Source: Synchiropus splendidus | Taxonomy: Eukaryota; Chordata; Actinopteri; Syngnathiformes; Callionymidae | Length of the DNA stretch: 64,000 bases | Direction of reading: 5' to 3' | NCBI RefSeq assembly: GCF_027744825.2 | Contig: NW_026527086.1 | Location: forward strand, 1-64,000 | In this document: in pieces, positions 36,857 to 50,956 of the stretch | How positions within the stretch are numbered: the stretch's first letter is position 1 | How the letters are laid out: each line of letters starts with the position of its first letter | Translations under genes and position numbers: made by a program | The notes under the pieces: model-generated | Databases searched by the model: none | What the model saw: the letters and a program-made list of their open reading frames with translations, nothing else | What the model was told of the DNA's origin: nothing

Positions 36857-39676
36857 CGCTTTTCAGCCTGAGATAAGGTGGGTTTCGGAACGCCAAACAT
36901 AAAAGTGTTGATAACTTTCGAAAAACAATTCAGAGAGCTTAGATTTGATGTGCACCTACTAGAAAGACCCTTTCTGCTATAGTGGGAGGTTAAAATTTCA
37001 TGTTCTGAAGCTTTCCTGAAAAGTTATGGCACAATGCACAAAAACGCTTTTCAGCCTGAGATAAGGTGGGTTTCGGAACGCCAAACATAAAAGTGTTGAT
37101 AACTTTGGAAAAACACTTCAGACAGTTTAGATTTGATGTGCAACTACTAGAAAGACCCTTTCTGCTATAGTGGGAGGTTAAAATTTCATGTTCTGAAGCT
37201 TCCCTGAAAAGTTATGGCACAATGCACAAAAACGCTTTTCAGCCTGAGATAAGGTGGGTTTCGGAACGCCAAACATAAAAGTGTTGATAACTTTGGAAAA
37301 ACACTTCAGACAGTTTAGATTTGATGTGCAACTACTAGAAAGACCCTTTCTGCTATAGTGGGAGGTTAAAATTTCATGTTCTGAAGCTTCCCTGAAAAGT
37401 TATGGCACAATGCACAAAAACGCTTTTCAGCCTGAGATAAGGTGGGTTTCGGAACGCCAAACATAAAAGTGTTGATAACTTTGGAAAAACACTTCAGACA
37501 GTTTAGATTTGATGTGCAACTACTAGAAAGACCCTTTCTGCTATAGTGGGAGGTTAAAATTTCATGTTCTGAAGCTTCCCTGAAAAGTTATGGCACAATG
37601 CACAAAAACGCTTTTCAGCCTGAGATAAGGTGGGTTTCGGAACGCCAAACATAAAAGTGTTGATAACTTTCGAAAAACAATTCAGAGAGCTTAGATTTGA
37701 TGTGCACCTACTAGAAAGACCCTTTCTGCTATAGTGGGAGGTTAAAATTTCATGTTCTGAAGCTTTCCTGAAAAGTTATGGCACAATGCACAAAAACGCT
37801 TTTCAGCCTGAGATAAGGTGGGTTTCGGAACGCCAAACATAAAAGTGTTGATAACTTTGGAAAAACACTTCAGACAGTTTAGATTTGATGTGCAACTACT
37901 AGAAAGACCCTTTCTGCTATAGTGGGAGGTTAAAATTTCATGTTCTGAAGCTTCCCTGAAAAGTTATGGCACAATGCACAAAAACGCTTTTCAGCCTGAG
38001 ATAAGGTGGGTTTCGGAACGCCAAACATAAAAGTGTTGATAACTTTGGAAAAACACTTCAGACAGTTTAGATTTGATGTGCAACTACTAGAAAGACCCTT
38101 TCTGCTATAGTGGGAGGTTAAAATTTCATGTTCTGAAGCTTCCCTGAAAAGTTATGGCACAATGCACAAAAACGCTTTTCAGCCTGAGATAAGGTGGGTT
38201 TCGGAACGCCAAACATAAAAGTGTTGATAACTTTGGAAAAACACTTCAGACAGTTTAGATTTGATGTGCAACTACTAGAAAGACCCTTTCTGCTATAGTG
38301 GGAGGTTAAAATTTCATGTTCTGAAGCTTCCCTGAAAAGTTATGGCACAATGCACAAAAACGCTTTTCAGCCTGAGATAAGGTGGGTTTCGGAACGCCAA
38401 ACATAAAAGTGTTGATAACTTTCGAAAAACACTTCAGAGAGCTTAGATTTGATGTGCACCTACTAGAAAGACCCTTTCTGCTATAGTGGGAGGTTAAAAT
38501 TTCATGTTCTGAAGCTTCCCTGAAAAGTTATGGGACAATGCGTAAAAACGCTTTTCAGCCTGAGATAAGGTGGGTTTCGGAACGCCAAACATAAAAGTGT
38601 TGATAACTTTGGAAAAACACTTCAGACAGTTTAGATTTGATGTGCAACTACTAGAAAGACCCTTTCTGCTATAGTGGGAGGTTAAAATTTCATGTTCTGA
38701 AGCTTTCCTGAAAAGTTATGGCACAATGCACAAAAACGCTTTTCAGCCTGAGATAAGGTGGGTTTCGGAACGCCAAACATAAAAGTGTTGATAACTTTGG
38801 AAAAACACTTCAGACAGTTTAGATTTGATGTGCAACTACTAGAAAGACCCTTTCTGCTATAGTGGGAGGTTAAAATTTCATGTTCTGAAGCTTTCCTGAA
38901 AAGTTATGGCACAATGCACAAAAACGCTTTTCAGCCTGAGATAAGGTGGGTTTCGGAACGCCAAACATAAAAGTGTTGATAACTTTCGAAAAACACTTCA
39001 GACAGCTTAGATTTGATGTGCAACTACTAGAAAGACCCTTTCTCCTATAGTGGGAGGTTAAAATTTCATGTTCTGAAGCTTCCCTGAAAAGTTATGGCAC
39101 AATGCACAAAAACGCTTTTCAGCCTGAGATAAGGTGGGTTTCGGAACGCCAAACATAAAAGTGTTGATAACTTTGGAAAAACACTTCAGACAGTTTAGAT
39201 TTGATGTGCAACTACTAGAAAGACCCTTTCTGCTATAGTGGGAGGTTAAAATTTCATGTTCTGAAGCTTCCCTGAAAAGTTATGGCACAATGCGTAAAAA
39301 CGCATTTCAGCCTGAGATAAGGTGGGTTTCGGAACGCCAAACATAAAAGTGTTGATAATTTTGGAAAAACACTTCAGACAGTTTAGATTTGATGTGCAAC
39401 TACTAGAAAGACCCTTTCTGCTATAGTGGGAGGTTAAAATTTCATGTTCTGAAGCTTTCCTGAAAAGTTATGGCACAATGCACAAAAACGCTTTTCAGCC
39501 TGAGATAAGGTGGGTTTCGGAACGCCAAACATAAAAGTGTTGATAACTTTTGAAAAACACTTCAGACAGCTTAGATTTGATGTGCAACTACTAGAAAGAC
39601 CCTTTCTGCTATAGTGGGAGGTTAAAATTTAATGTTCTGAAGCTTCCCTGAAAAGTTATGGCACAATGCACAAAAA
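36857..39676 (+). repeat. 15-monomer block, copy 1
   Basis: The order is C'-T, A, A, A, C'-T, A, A, A, C-g with 'tatgggac' (38534), A-T, A-T, B/C hybrid with 'tctcc' (39044), A-g, A-T with 'cgcatttcag' (39304), B with 'taatgttc' (39631). The four marks stay 510, 260 and 327 bp apart in every copy that has them. A private 'gataatttt' near 39359 is unique to this copy. An 11-monomer linker follows, ending in C-T, C-T, C-g. Confidence 0.9.
38925..39112 (+). repeat. B/C hybrid monomer with private g120c
   Basis: It combines c63 (TTCGAA) with c79, c82 and a99, meaning C-like on the left of the variable segment and B-like on the right. It also has g120 changed to c ('tctcctatag', base 39044), which breaks up the normal 'tctgctatag'. 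The same hybrid with the same private change recurs at 43932 and 48068. At 58101-58288 the hybrid is present without g120c. It is therefore a useful marker for ordering the duplications: the hybrid predates the g120c change, or g120c was lost in the fourth copy. Confidence 0.85.
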
Positions 39677-41744
39677 CGCTTTTCAGCCTGAGATAAGGTG
39701 GGTTTCGGAACGCCAAACATAAAAGTGTTGATAACTTTGGAAAAACACTTCAGACAGTTTAGATTTGATGTGCAACTACTAGAAAGACCCTTTCTGCTAT
39801 AGTGGGAGGTTAAAATTTCATGTTCTGAAGCTTCCCTGAAAAGTTATGGCACAATGCGTAAAAACGCTTTTCAGCCTGAGATAAGGTGGGTTTCGGAACG
39901 CCAAACATAAAAGTGTTGATAACTTTGGAAAAACACTTCAGACAGTTTAGATTTGATGTGCAACTACTAGAAAGACCCTTTCTGCTATAGTGGGAGGTTA
40001 AAATTTCATGTTCTGAAGCTTTCCTGAAAAGTTATGGCACAATGCACAAAAACGCTTTTCAGCCTGAGATAAGGTGGGTTTCGGAACGCCAAACATAAAA
40101 GTGTTGATAACTTTTGAAAAACACTTCAGACAGCTTAGATTTGATGTGCAACTACTAGAAAGACCCTTTCTGCTATAGTGGGAGGTTAAAATTTCATGTT
40201 CTGAAGCTTCCCTGAAAAGTTATGGCACAATGCACAAAAACGCTTTTCAGCCTGAGATAAGGTGGGTTTCGGAACGCCAAACATAAAAGTGTTGATAACT
40301 TTCGAAAAACACTTCAGAGAGCTTAGATTTGATGTGCACCTACTAGAAAGACCCTTTCTGCTATAGTGGGAGGTTAAAATTTCATGTTCTGAAGCTTCCC
40401 TGAAAAGTTATGGCACAATGCGTAAAAACGCTTTTCAGCCTGAGATAAGGTGGGTTTCGGAACGCCAAACATAAAAGTGTTGATAACTTTGGAAAAACAC
40501 TTCAGACAGTTTAGATTTGATGTGCAACTACTAGAAAGACCCTTTCTGCTATAGTGGGAGGTTAAAATTTCATGTTCTGAAGCTTTCCTGAAAAGTTATG
40601 GCACAATGCACAAAAACGCTTTTCAGCCTGAGATAAGGTGGGTTTCGGAACGCCAAACATAAAAGTGTTGATAACTTTTGAAAAACACTTCAGACAGCTT
40701 AGATTTGATGTGCAACTACTAGAAAGACCCTTTCTGCTATAGTGGGAGGTTAAAATTTCATGTTCTGAAGCTTCCCTGAAAAGTTATGGCACAATGCACA
40801 AAAACGCTTTTCAGCCTGAGATAAGGTGGGTTTCGGAACGCCAAACATAAAAGTGTTGATAACTTTGGAAAAACACTTCAGACAGTTTAGATTTGATGTG
40901 CAACTACTAGAAAGACCCTTTCTGCTATAGTGGGAGGTTAAAATTTCATGTTCTGAAGCTTCCCTGAAAAGTTATGGCACAATGCACAAAAACGCTTTTC
41001 AGCCTGAGATAAGGTGGGTTTCGGAACGCCAAACATAAAAGTGTTGATAACTTTGGAAAAACACTTCAGACAGTTTAGATTTGATGTGCAACTACTAGAA
41101 AGACCCTTTCTGCTATAGTGGGAGGTTAAAATTTCATGTTCTGAAGCTTCCCTGAAAAGTTATGGCACAATGCACAAAAACGCTTTTCAGCCTGAGATAA
41201 GGTGGGTTTCGGAACGCCAAACATAAAAGTGTTGATAACTTTCGAAAAACACTTCAGAGAGCTTAGATTTGATGTGCACCTACTAGAAAGACCCTTTCTG
41301 CTATAGTGGGAGGTTAAAATTTCATGTTCTGAAGCTTTCCTGAAAAGTTATGGCACAATGCACAAAAACGCTTTTCAGCCTGAGATAAGGTGGGTTTCGG
41401 AACGCCAAACATAAAAGTGTTGATAACTTTCGAAAAACACTTCAGAGAGCTTAGATTTGATGTGCACCTACTAGAAAGACCCTTTCTGCTATAGTGGGAG
41501 GTTAAAATTTCATGTTCTGAAGCTTTCCTGAAAAGTTATGGCACAATGCACAAAAACGCTTTTCAGCCTGAGATAAGGTGGGTTTCGGAACGCCAAACAT
41601 AAAAGTGTTGATAACTTTCGAAAAACACTTCAGAGAGCTTAGATTTGATGTGCACCTACTAGAAAGACCCTTTCTGCTATAGTGGGAGGTTAAAATTTCA
41701 TGTTCTGAAGCTTCCCTGAAAAGTTATGGCACAATGCGTAAAAA

Positions 41745-44564
41745 CGCTTTTCAGCCTGAGATAAGGTGGGTTTCGGAACGCCAAACATAAAAGTGTTGAT
41801 AACTTTCGAAAAACAATTCAGAGAGCTTAGATTTGATGTGCACCTACTAGAAAGACCCTTTCTGCTATAGTGGGAGGTTAAAATTTCATGTTCTGAAGCT
41901 TTCCTGAAAAGTTATGGCACAATGCACAAAAACGCTTTTCAGCCTGAGATAAGGTGGGTTTCGGAACGCCAAACATAAAAGTGTTGATAACTTTGGAAAA
42001 ACACTTCAGACAGTTTAGATTTGATGTGCAACTACTAGAAAGACCCTTTCTGCTATAGTGGGAGGTTAAAATTTCATGTTCTGAAGCTTCCCTGAAAAGT
42101 TATGGCACAATGCACAAAAACGCTTTTCAGCCTGAGATAAGGTGGGTTTCGGAACGCCAAACATAAAAGTGTTGATAACTTTGGAAAAACACTTCAGACA
42201 GTTTAGATTTGATGTGCAACTACTAGAAAGACCCTTTCTGCTATAGTGGGAGGTTAAAATTTCATGTTCTGAAGCTTCCCTGAAAAGTTATGGCACAATG
42301 CACAAAAACGCTTTTCAGCCTGAGATAAGGTGGGTTTCGGAACGCCAAACATAAAAGTGTTGATAACTTTGGAAAAACACTTCAGACAGTTTAGATTTGA
42401 TGTGCAACTACTAGAAAGACCCTTTCTGCTATAGTGGGAGGTTAAAATTTCATGTTCTGAAGCTTCCCTGAAAAGTTATGGCACAATGCACAAAAACGCT
42501 TTTCAGCCTGAGATAAGGTGGGTTTCGGAACGCCAAACATAAAAGTGTTGATAACTTTCGAAAAACAATTCAGAGAGCTTAGATTTGATGTGCACCTACT
42601 AGAAAGACCCTTTCTGCTATAGTGGGAGGTTAAAATTTCATGTTCTGAAGCTTTCCTGAAAAGTTATGGCACAATGCACAAAAACGCTTTTCAGCCTGAG
42701 ATAAGGTGGGTTTCGGAACGCCAAACATAAAAGTGTTGATAACTTTGGAAAAACACTTCAGACAGTTTAGATTTGATGTGCAACTACTAGAAAGACCCTT
42801 TCTGCTATAGTGGGAGGTTAAAATTTCATGTTCTGAAGCTTCCCTGAAAAGTTATGGCACAATGCACAAAAACGCTTTTCAGCCTGAGATAAGGTGGGTT
42901 TCGGAACGCCAAACATAAAAGTGTTGATAACTTTGGAAAAACACTTCAGACAGTTTAGATTTGATGTGCAACTACTAGAAAGACCCTTTCTGCTATAGTG
43001 GGAGGTTAAAATTTCATGTTCTGAAGCTTCCCTGAAAAGTTATGGCACAATGCACAAAAACGCTTTTCAGCCTGAGATAAGGTGGGTTTCGGAACGCCAA
43101 ACATAAAAGTGTTGATAACTTTGGAAAAACACTTCAGACAGTTTAGATTTGATGTGCAACTACTAGAAAGACCCTTTCTGCTATAGTGGGAGGTTAAAAT
43201 TTCATGTTCTGAAGCTTCCCTGAAAAGTTATGGCACAATGCACAAAAACGCTTTTCAGCCTGAGATAAGGTGGGTTTCGGAACGCCAAACATAAAAGTGT
43301 TGATAACTTTCGAAAAACACTTCAGAGAGCTTAGATTTGATGTGCACCTACTAGAAAGACCCTTTCTGCTATAGTGGGAGGTTAAAATTTCATGTTCTGA
43401 AGCTTCCCTGAAAAGTTATGGGACAATGCGTAAAAACGCTTTTCAGCCTGAGATAAGGTGGGTTTCGGAACGCCAAACATAAAAGTGTTGATAACTTTGG
43501 AAAAACACTTCAGACAGTTTAGATTTGATGTGCAACTACTAGAAAGACCCTTTCTGCTATAGTGGGAGGTTAAAATTTCATGTTCTGAAGCTTTCCTGAA
43601 AAGTTATGGCACAATGCACAAAAACGCTTTTCAGCCTGAGATAAGGTGGGTTTCGGAACGCCAAACATAAAAGTGTTGATAACTTTGGAAAAACACTTCA
43701 GACAGTTTAGATTTGATGTGCAACTACTAGAAAGACCCTTTCTGCTATAGTGGGAGGTTAAAATTTCATGTTCTGAAGCTTTCCTGAAAAGTTATGGCAC
43801 AATGCACAAAAACGCTTTTCAGCCTGAGATAAGGTGGGTTTCGGAACGCCAAACATAAAAGTGTTGATAACTTTCGAAAAACACTTCAGACAGCTTAGAT
43901 TTGATGTGCAACTACTAGAAAGACCCTTTCTCCTATAGTGGGAGGTTAAAATTTCATGTTCTGAAGCTTCCCTGAAAAGTTATGGCACAATGCACAAAAA
44001 CGCTTTTCAGCCTGAGATAAGGTGGGTTTCGGAACGCCAAACATAAAAGTGTTGATAACTTTGGAAAAACACTTCAGACAGTTTAGATTTGATGTGCAAC
44101 TACTAGAAAGACCCTTTCTGCTATAGTGGGAGGTTAAAATTTCATGTTCTGAAGCTTCCCTGAAAAGTTATGGCACAATGCGTAAAAACGCATTTCAGCC
44201 TGAGATAAGGTGGGTTTCGGAACGCCAAACATAAAAGTGTTGATAACTTTGGAAAAACACTTCAGACAGTTTAGATTTGATGTGCAACTACTAGAAAGAC
44301 CCTTTCTGCTATAGTGGGAGGTTAAAATTTCATGTTCTGAAGCTTTCCTGAAAAGTTATGGCACAATGCACAAAAACGCTTTTCAGCCTGAGATAAGGTG
44401 GGTTTCGGAACGCCAAACATAAAAGTGTTGATAACTTTTGAAAAACACTTCAGACAGCTTAGATTTGATGTGCAACTACTAGAAAGACCCTTTCTGCTAT
44501 AGTGGGAGGTTAAAATTTAATGTTCTGAAGCTTCCCTGAAAAGTTATGGCACAATGCACAAAAA
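41745..44564 (+). repeat. 15-monomer block, copy 2
   Basis: It lies 4888 bp (26 monomers) after copy 1 and carries all four marks (43422, 43932, 44192, 44519) and the same type order. The linker after it has only seven monomers (A-g, A-T, B, C-g, A-T, B, C-g). It lacks the four extra monomers (A, A, C-T, C-T) seen after copy 1. Confidence 0.9.
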
Positions 44565-45880
44565 CGCTTTTCAGCCTGAGATAAGGTGGGTTTCGGAACG
44601 CCAAACATAAAAGTGTTGATAACTTTGGAAAAACACTTCAGACAGTTTAGATTTGATGTGCAACTACTAGAAAGACCCTTTCTGCTATAGTGGGAGGTTA
44701 AAATTTCATGTTCTGAAGCTTCCCTGAAAAGTTATGGCACAATGCGTAAAAACGCTTTTCAGCCTGAGATAAGGTGGGTTTCGGAACGCCAAACATAAAA
44801 GTGTTGATAACTTTGGAAAAACACTTCAGACAGTTTAGATTTGATGTGCAACTACTAGAAAGACCCTTTCTGCTATAGTGGGAGGTTAAAATTTCATGTT
44901 CTGAAGCTTTCCTGAAAAGTTATGGCACAATGCACAAAAACGCTTTTCAGCCTGAGATAAGGTGGGTTTCGGAACGCCAAACATAAAAGTGTTGATAACT
45001 TTTGAAAAACACTTCAGACAGCTTAGATTTGATGTGCAACTACTAGAAAGACCCTTTCTGCTATAGTGGGAGGTTAAAATTTCATGTTCTGAAGCTTCCC
45101 TGAAAAGTTATGGCACAATGCACAAAAACGCTTTTCAGCCTGAGATAAGGTGGGTTTCGGAACGCCAAACATAAAAGTGTTGATAACTTTCGAAAAACAC
45201 TTCAGAGAGCTTAGATTTGATGTGCACCTACTAGAAAGACCCTTTCTGCTATAGTGGGAGGTTAAAATTTCATGTTCTGAAGCTTCCCTGAAAAGTTATG
45301 GCACAATGCGTAAAAACGCTTTTCAGCCTGAGATAAGGTGGGTTTCGGAACGCCAAACATAAAAGTGTTGATAACTTTGGAAAAACACTTCAGACAGTTT
45401 AGATTTGATGTGCAACTACTAGAAAGACCCTTTCTGCTATAGTGGGAGGTTAAAATTTCATGTTCTGAAGCTTTCCTGAAAAGTTATGGCACAATGCACA
45501 AAAACGCTTTTCAGCCTGAGATAAGGTGGGTTTCGGAACGCCAAACATAAAAGTGTTGATAACTTTTGAAAAACACTTCAGACAGCTTAGATTTGATGTG
45601 CAACTACTAGAAAGACCCTTTCTGCTATAGTGGGAGGTTAAAATTTCATGTTCTGAAGCTTCCCTGAAAAGTTATGGCACAATGCACAAAAACGCTTTTC
45701 AGCCTGAGATAAGGTGGGTTTCGGAACGCCAAACATAAAAGTGTTGATAACTTTCGAAAAACACTTCAGAGAGCTTAGATTTGATGTGCACCTACTAGAA
45801 AGACCCTTTCTGCTATAGTGGGAGGTTAAAATTTCATGTTCTGAAGCTTCCCTGAAAAGTTATGGCACAATGCGTAAAAA

Positions 45881-48700
45881 CGCTTTTCAGCCTGAGATAA
45901 GGTGGGTTTCGGAACGCCAAACATAAAAGTGTTGATAACTTTCGAAAAACAATTCAGAGAGCTTAGATTTGATGTGCACCTACTAGAAAGACCCTTTCTG
46001 CTATAGTGGGAGGTTAAAATTTCATGTTCTGAAGCTTTCCTGAAAAGTTATGGCACAATGCACAAAAACGCTTTTCAGCCTGAGATAAGGTGGGTTTCGG
46101 AACGCCAAACATAAAAGTGTTGATAACTTTGGAAAAACACTTCAGACAGTTTAGATTTGATGTGCAACTACTAGAAAGACCCTTTCTGCTATAGTGGGAG
46201 GTTAAAATTTCATGTTCTGAAGCTTCCCTGAAAAGTTATGGCACAATGCACAAAAACGCTTTTCAGCCTGAGATAAGGTGGGTTTCGGAACGCCAAACAT
46301 AAAAGTGTTGATAACTTTGGAAAAACACTTCAGACAGTTTAGATTTGATGTGCAACTACTAGAAAGACCCTTTCTGCTATAGTGGGAGGTTAAAATTTCA
46401 TGTTCTGAAGCTTCCCTGAAAAGTTATGGCACAATGCACAAAAACGCTTTTCAGCCTGAGATAAGGTGGGTTTCGGAACGCCAAACATAAAAGTGTTGAT
46501 AACTTTGGAAAAACACTTCAGACAGTTTAGATTTGATGTGCAACTACTAGAAAGACCCTTTCTGCTATAGTGGGAGGTTAAAATTTCATGTTCTGAAGCT
46601 TCCCTGAAAAGTTATGGCACAATGCACAAAAACGCTTTTCAGCCTGAGATAAGGTGGGTTTCGGAACGCCAAACATAAAAGTGTTGATAACTTTCGAAAA
46701 ACAATTCAGAGAGCTTAGATTTGATGTGCACCTACTAGAAAGACCCTTTCTGCTATAGTGGGAGGTTAAAATTTCATGTTCTGAAGCTTTCCTGAAAAGT
46801 TATGGCACAATGCACAAAAACGCTTTTCAGCCTGAGATAAGGTGGGTTTCGGAACGCCAAACATAAAAGTGTTGATAACTTTGGAAAAACACTTCAGACA
46901 GTTTAGATTTGATGTGCAACTACTAGAAAGACCCTTTCTGCTATAGTGGGAGGTTAAAATTTCATGTTCTGAAGCTTCCCTGAAAAGTTATGGCACAATG
47001 CACAAAAACGCTTTTCAGCCTGAGATAAGGTGGGTTTCGGAACGCCAAACATAAAAGTGTTGATAACTTTGGAAAAACACTTCAGACAGTTTAGATTTGA
47101 TGTGCAACTACTAGAAAGACCCTTTCTGCTATAGTGGGAGGTTAAAATTTCATGTTCTGAAGCTTCCCTGAAAAGTTATGGCACAATGCACAAAAACGCT
47201 TTTCAGCCTGAGATAAGGTGGGTTTCGGAACGCCAAACATAAAAGTGTTGATAACTTTGGAAAAACACTTCAGACAGTTTAGATTTGATGTGCAACTACT
47301 AGAAAGACCCTTTCTGCTATAGTGGGAGGTTAAAATTTCATGTTCTGAAGCTTCCCTGAAAAGTTATGGCACAATGCACAAAAACGCTTTTCAGCCTGAG
47401 ATAAGGTGGGTTTCGGAACGCCAAACATAAAAGTGTTGATAACTTTCGAAAAACACTTCAGAGAGCTTAGATTTGATGTGCACCTACTAGAAAGACCCTT
47501 TCTGCTATAGTGGGAGGTTAAAATTTCATGTTCTGAAGCTTCCCTGAAAAGTTATGGGACAATGCGTAAAAACGCTTTTCAGCCTGAGATAAGGTGGGTT
47601 TCGGAACGCCAAACATAAAAGTGTTGATAACTTTGGAAAAACACTTCAGACAGTTTAGATTTGATGTGCAACTACTAGAAAGACCCTTTCTGCTATAGTG
47701 GGAGGTTAAAATTTCATGTTCTGAAGCTTTCCTGAAAAGTTATGGCACAATGCACAAAAACGCTTTTCAGCCTGAGATAAGGTGGGTTTCGGAACGCCAA
47801 ACATAAAAGTGTTGATAACTTTGGAAAAACACTTCAGACAGTTTAGATTTGATGTGCAACTACTAGAAAGACCCTTTCTGCTATAGTGGGAGGTTAAAAT
47901 TTCATGTTCTGAAGCTTTCCTGAAAAGTTATGGCACAATGCACAAAAACGCTTTTCAGCCTGAGATAAGGTGGGTTTCGGAACGCCAAACATAAAAGTGT
48001 TGATAACTTTCGAAAAACACTTCAGACAGCTTAGATTTGATGTGCAACTACTAGAAAGACCCTTTCTCCTATAGTGGGAGGTTAAAATTTCATGTTCTGA
48101 AGCTTCCCTGAAAAGTTATGGCACAATGCACAAAAACGCTTTTCAGCCTGAGATAAGGTGGGTTTCGGAACGCCAAACATAAAAGTGTTGATAACTTTGG
48201 AAAAACACTTCAGACAGTTTAGATTTGATGTGCAACTACTAGAAAGACCCTTTCTGCTATAGTGGGAGGTTAAAATTTCATGTTCTGAAGCTTCCCTGAA
48301 AAGTTATGGCACAATGCGTAAAAACGCATTTCAGCCTGAGATAAGGTGGGTTTCGGAACGCCAAACATAAAAGTGTTGATAACTTTGGAAAAACACTTCA
48401 GACAGTTTAGATTTGATGTGCAACTACTAGAAAGACCCTTTCTGCTATAGTGGGAGGTTAAAATTTCATGTTCTGAAGCTTTCCTGAAAAGTTATGGCAC
48501 AATGCACAAAAACGCTTTTCAGCCTGAGATAAGGTGGGTTTCGGAACGCCAAACATAAAAGTGTTGATAACTTTTGAAAAACACTTCAGACAGCTTAGAT
48601 TTGATGTGCAACTACTAGAAAGACCCTTTCTGCTATAGTGGGAGGTTAAAATTTAATGTTCTGAAGCTTCCCTGAAAAGTTATGGCACAATGCACAAAAA
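45881..48700 (+). repeat. 15-monomer block, copy 3
   Basis: It lies 4136 bp (22 monomers) after copy 2 with all four marks (47558, 48068, 48328, 48655) and the same order. Its downstream linker again has the long form (A-g, A-T, B, C-g, A-T, B, A, A, C-T, C-T, C-g), like that of copy 1, and then continues with A2 and C2 instead of another C'. Confidence 0.9.
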
Positions 48701-50768
48701 CGCTTTTCAGCCTGAGATAAGGTGGGTTTCGGAACGCCAAACATAAAAGTGTTGATAACTTTGGAAAAACACTTCAGACAGTTTAGATTTGATGTGCAAC
48801 TACTAGAAAGACCCTTTCTGCTATAGTGGGAGGTTAAAATTTCATGTTCTGAAGCTTCCCTGAAAAGTTATGGCACAATGCGTAAAAACGCTTTTCAGCC
48901 TGAGATAAGGTGGGTTTCGGAACGCCAAACATAAAAGTGTTGATAACTTTGGAAAAACACTTCAGACAGTTTAGATTTGATGTGCAACTACTAGAAAGAC
49001 CCTTTCTGCTATAGTGGGAGGTTAAAATTTCATGTTCTGAAGCTTTCCTGAAAAGTTATGGCACAATGCACAAAAACGCTTTTCAGCCTGAGATAAGGTG
49101 GGTTTCGGAACGCCAAACATAAAAGTGTTGATAACTTTTGAAAAACACTTCAGACAGCTTAGATTTGATGTGCAACTACTAGAAAGACCCTTTCTGCTAT
49201 AGTGGGAGGTTAAAATTTCATGTTCTGAAGCTTCCCTGAAAAGTTATGGCACAATGCACAAAAACGCTTTTCAGCCTGAGATAAGGTGGGTTTCGGAACG
49301 CCAAACATAAAAGTGTTGATAACTTTCGAAAAACACTTCAGAGAGCTTAGATTTGATGTGCACCTACTAGAAAGACCCTTTCTGCTATAGTGGGAGGTTA
49401 AAATTTCATGTTCTGAAGCTTCCCTGAAAAGTTATGGCACAATGCGTAAAAACGCTTTTCAGCCTGAGATAAGGTGGGTTTCGGAACGCCAAACATAAAA
49501 GTGTTGATAACTTTGGAAAAACACTTCAGACAGTTTAGATTTGATGTGCAACTACTAGAAAGACCCTTTCTGCTATAGTGGGAGGTTAAAATTTCATGTT
49601 CTGAAGCTTTCCTGAAAAGTTATGGCACAATGCACAAAAACGCTTTTCAGCCTGAGATAAGGTGGGTTTCGGAACGCCAAACATAAAAGTGTTGATAACT
49701 TTTGAAAAACACTTCAGACAGCTTAGATTTGATGTGCAACTACTAGAAAGACCCTTTCTGCTATAGTGGGAGGTTAAAATTTCATGTTCTGAAGCTTCCC
49801 TGAAAAGTTATGGCACAATGCACAAAAACGCTTTTCAGCCTGAGATAAGGTGGGTTTCGGAACGCCAAACATAAAAGTGTTGATAACTTTGGAAAAACAC
49901 TTCAGACAGTTTAGATTTGATGTGCAACTACTAGAAAGACCCTTTCTGCTATAGTGGGAGGTTAAAATTTCATGTTCTGAAGCTTCCCTGAAAAGTTATG
50001 GCACAATGCACAAAAACGCTTTTCAGCCTGAGATAAGGTGGGTTTCGGAACGCCAAACATAAAAGTGTTGATAACTTTGGAAAAACACTTCAGACAGTTT
50101 AGATTTGATGTGCAACTACTAGAAAGACCCTTTCTGCTATAGTGGGAGGTTAAAATTTCATGTTCTGAAGCTTCCCTGAAAAGTTATGGCACAATGCACA
50201 AAAACGCTTTTCAGCCTGAGATAAGGTGGGTTTCGGAACGCCAAACATAAAAGTGTTGATAACTTTCGAAAAACACTTCAGAGAGCTTAGATTTGATGTG
50301 CACCTACTAGAAAGACCCTTTCTGCTATAGTGGGAGGTTAAAATTTCATGTTCTGAAGCTTTCCTGAAAAGTTATGGCACAATGCACAAAAACGCTTTTC
50401 AGCCTGAGATAAGGTGGGTTTCGGAACGCCAAACATAAAAGTGTTGATAACTTTCGAAAAACACTTCAGAGAGCTTAGATTTGATGTGCACCTACTAGAA
50501 AGACCCTTTCTGCTATAGTGGGAGGTTAAAATTTCATGTTCTGAAGCTTTCCTGAAAAGTTATGGCACAATGCACAAAAACGCTTTTCAGCCTGAGATAA
50601 GGTGGGTTTCGGAACGCCAAACATAAAAGTGTTGATAACTTTCGAAAAACACTTCAGAGAGCTTAGATTTGATGTGCACCTACTAGAAAGACCCTTTCTG
50701 CTATAGTGGGAGGTTAAAATTTCATGTTCTGAAGCTTCCCTGAAAAGTTATGGCACAATGCGTAAAAA

Positions 50769-50956
50769 CGCTTTTCAGCCTGAGATAAGGTGGGTTTCGG
50801 AACGCCAAACATAAAAGTGTTGATAACTTTGGAAAAACACTTCAGACAGCTTAGATTTGATGTGCAACTACTAGAAAGACCCTTTCTGCTATAGTGGGAG
50901 GTTAAAATTTCATGTTCTGAAGCTTCCCTGAAAAGTTATGGCACAATGCACAAAAA
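50769..50956 (+). repeat. Mosaic monomer A2 (g63 with c82)
   Basis: This monomer has the type-A g63 and a99 with the c82 of B and C. It fits a crossover or conversion tract ending between positions 64 and 82. The same combination occurs near 29780, at 35353-35540, 54529-54716, 60545-60732 and 62989-63176. In the later copies it directly follows a C-g monomer and precedes a C2 monomer, so the mosaic was fixed once and then spread with its neighbours. A recurrent t82c mutation is the alternative, but the constant context argues against it. Confidence 0.82.

Larger units (their letters stand above)
34225..39676 (+). repeat. 29-monomer segment, copy 1 of a long-range duplication
   Basis: The 29 monomers (5452 bp) have the same type order as 53401-58852, exactly 19176 bp (102 monomers) downstream. 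Marks shared only by the pair or nearly so: 'acatcaaag' (35585/54761) and its 'gcggg' partner (35667/54843), the C' pair (36927, 37679 / 56103, 56855), 'tatgggac' (38534/57710) and 'cgcatttcag' (39304/58480). Marks confined to this side (g129a at 34729, 'tctcc' at 39044, 'taatgttc' at 39631) show later divergence or conversion. Confidence 0.86.
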
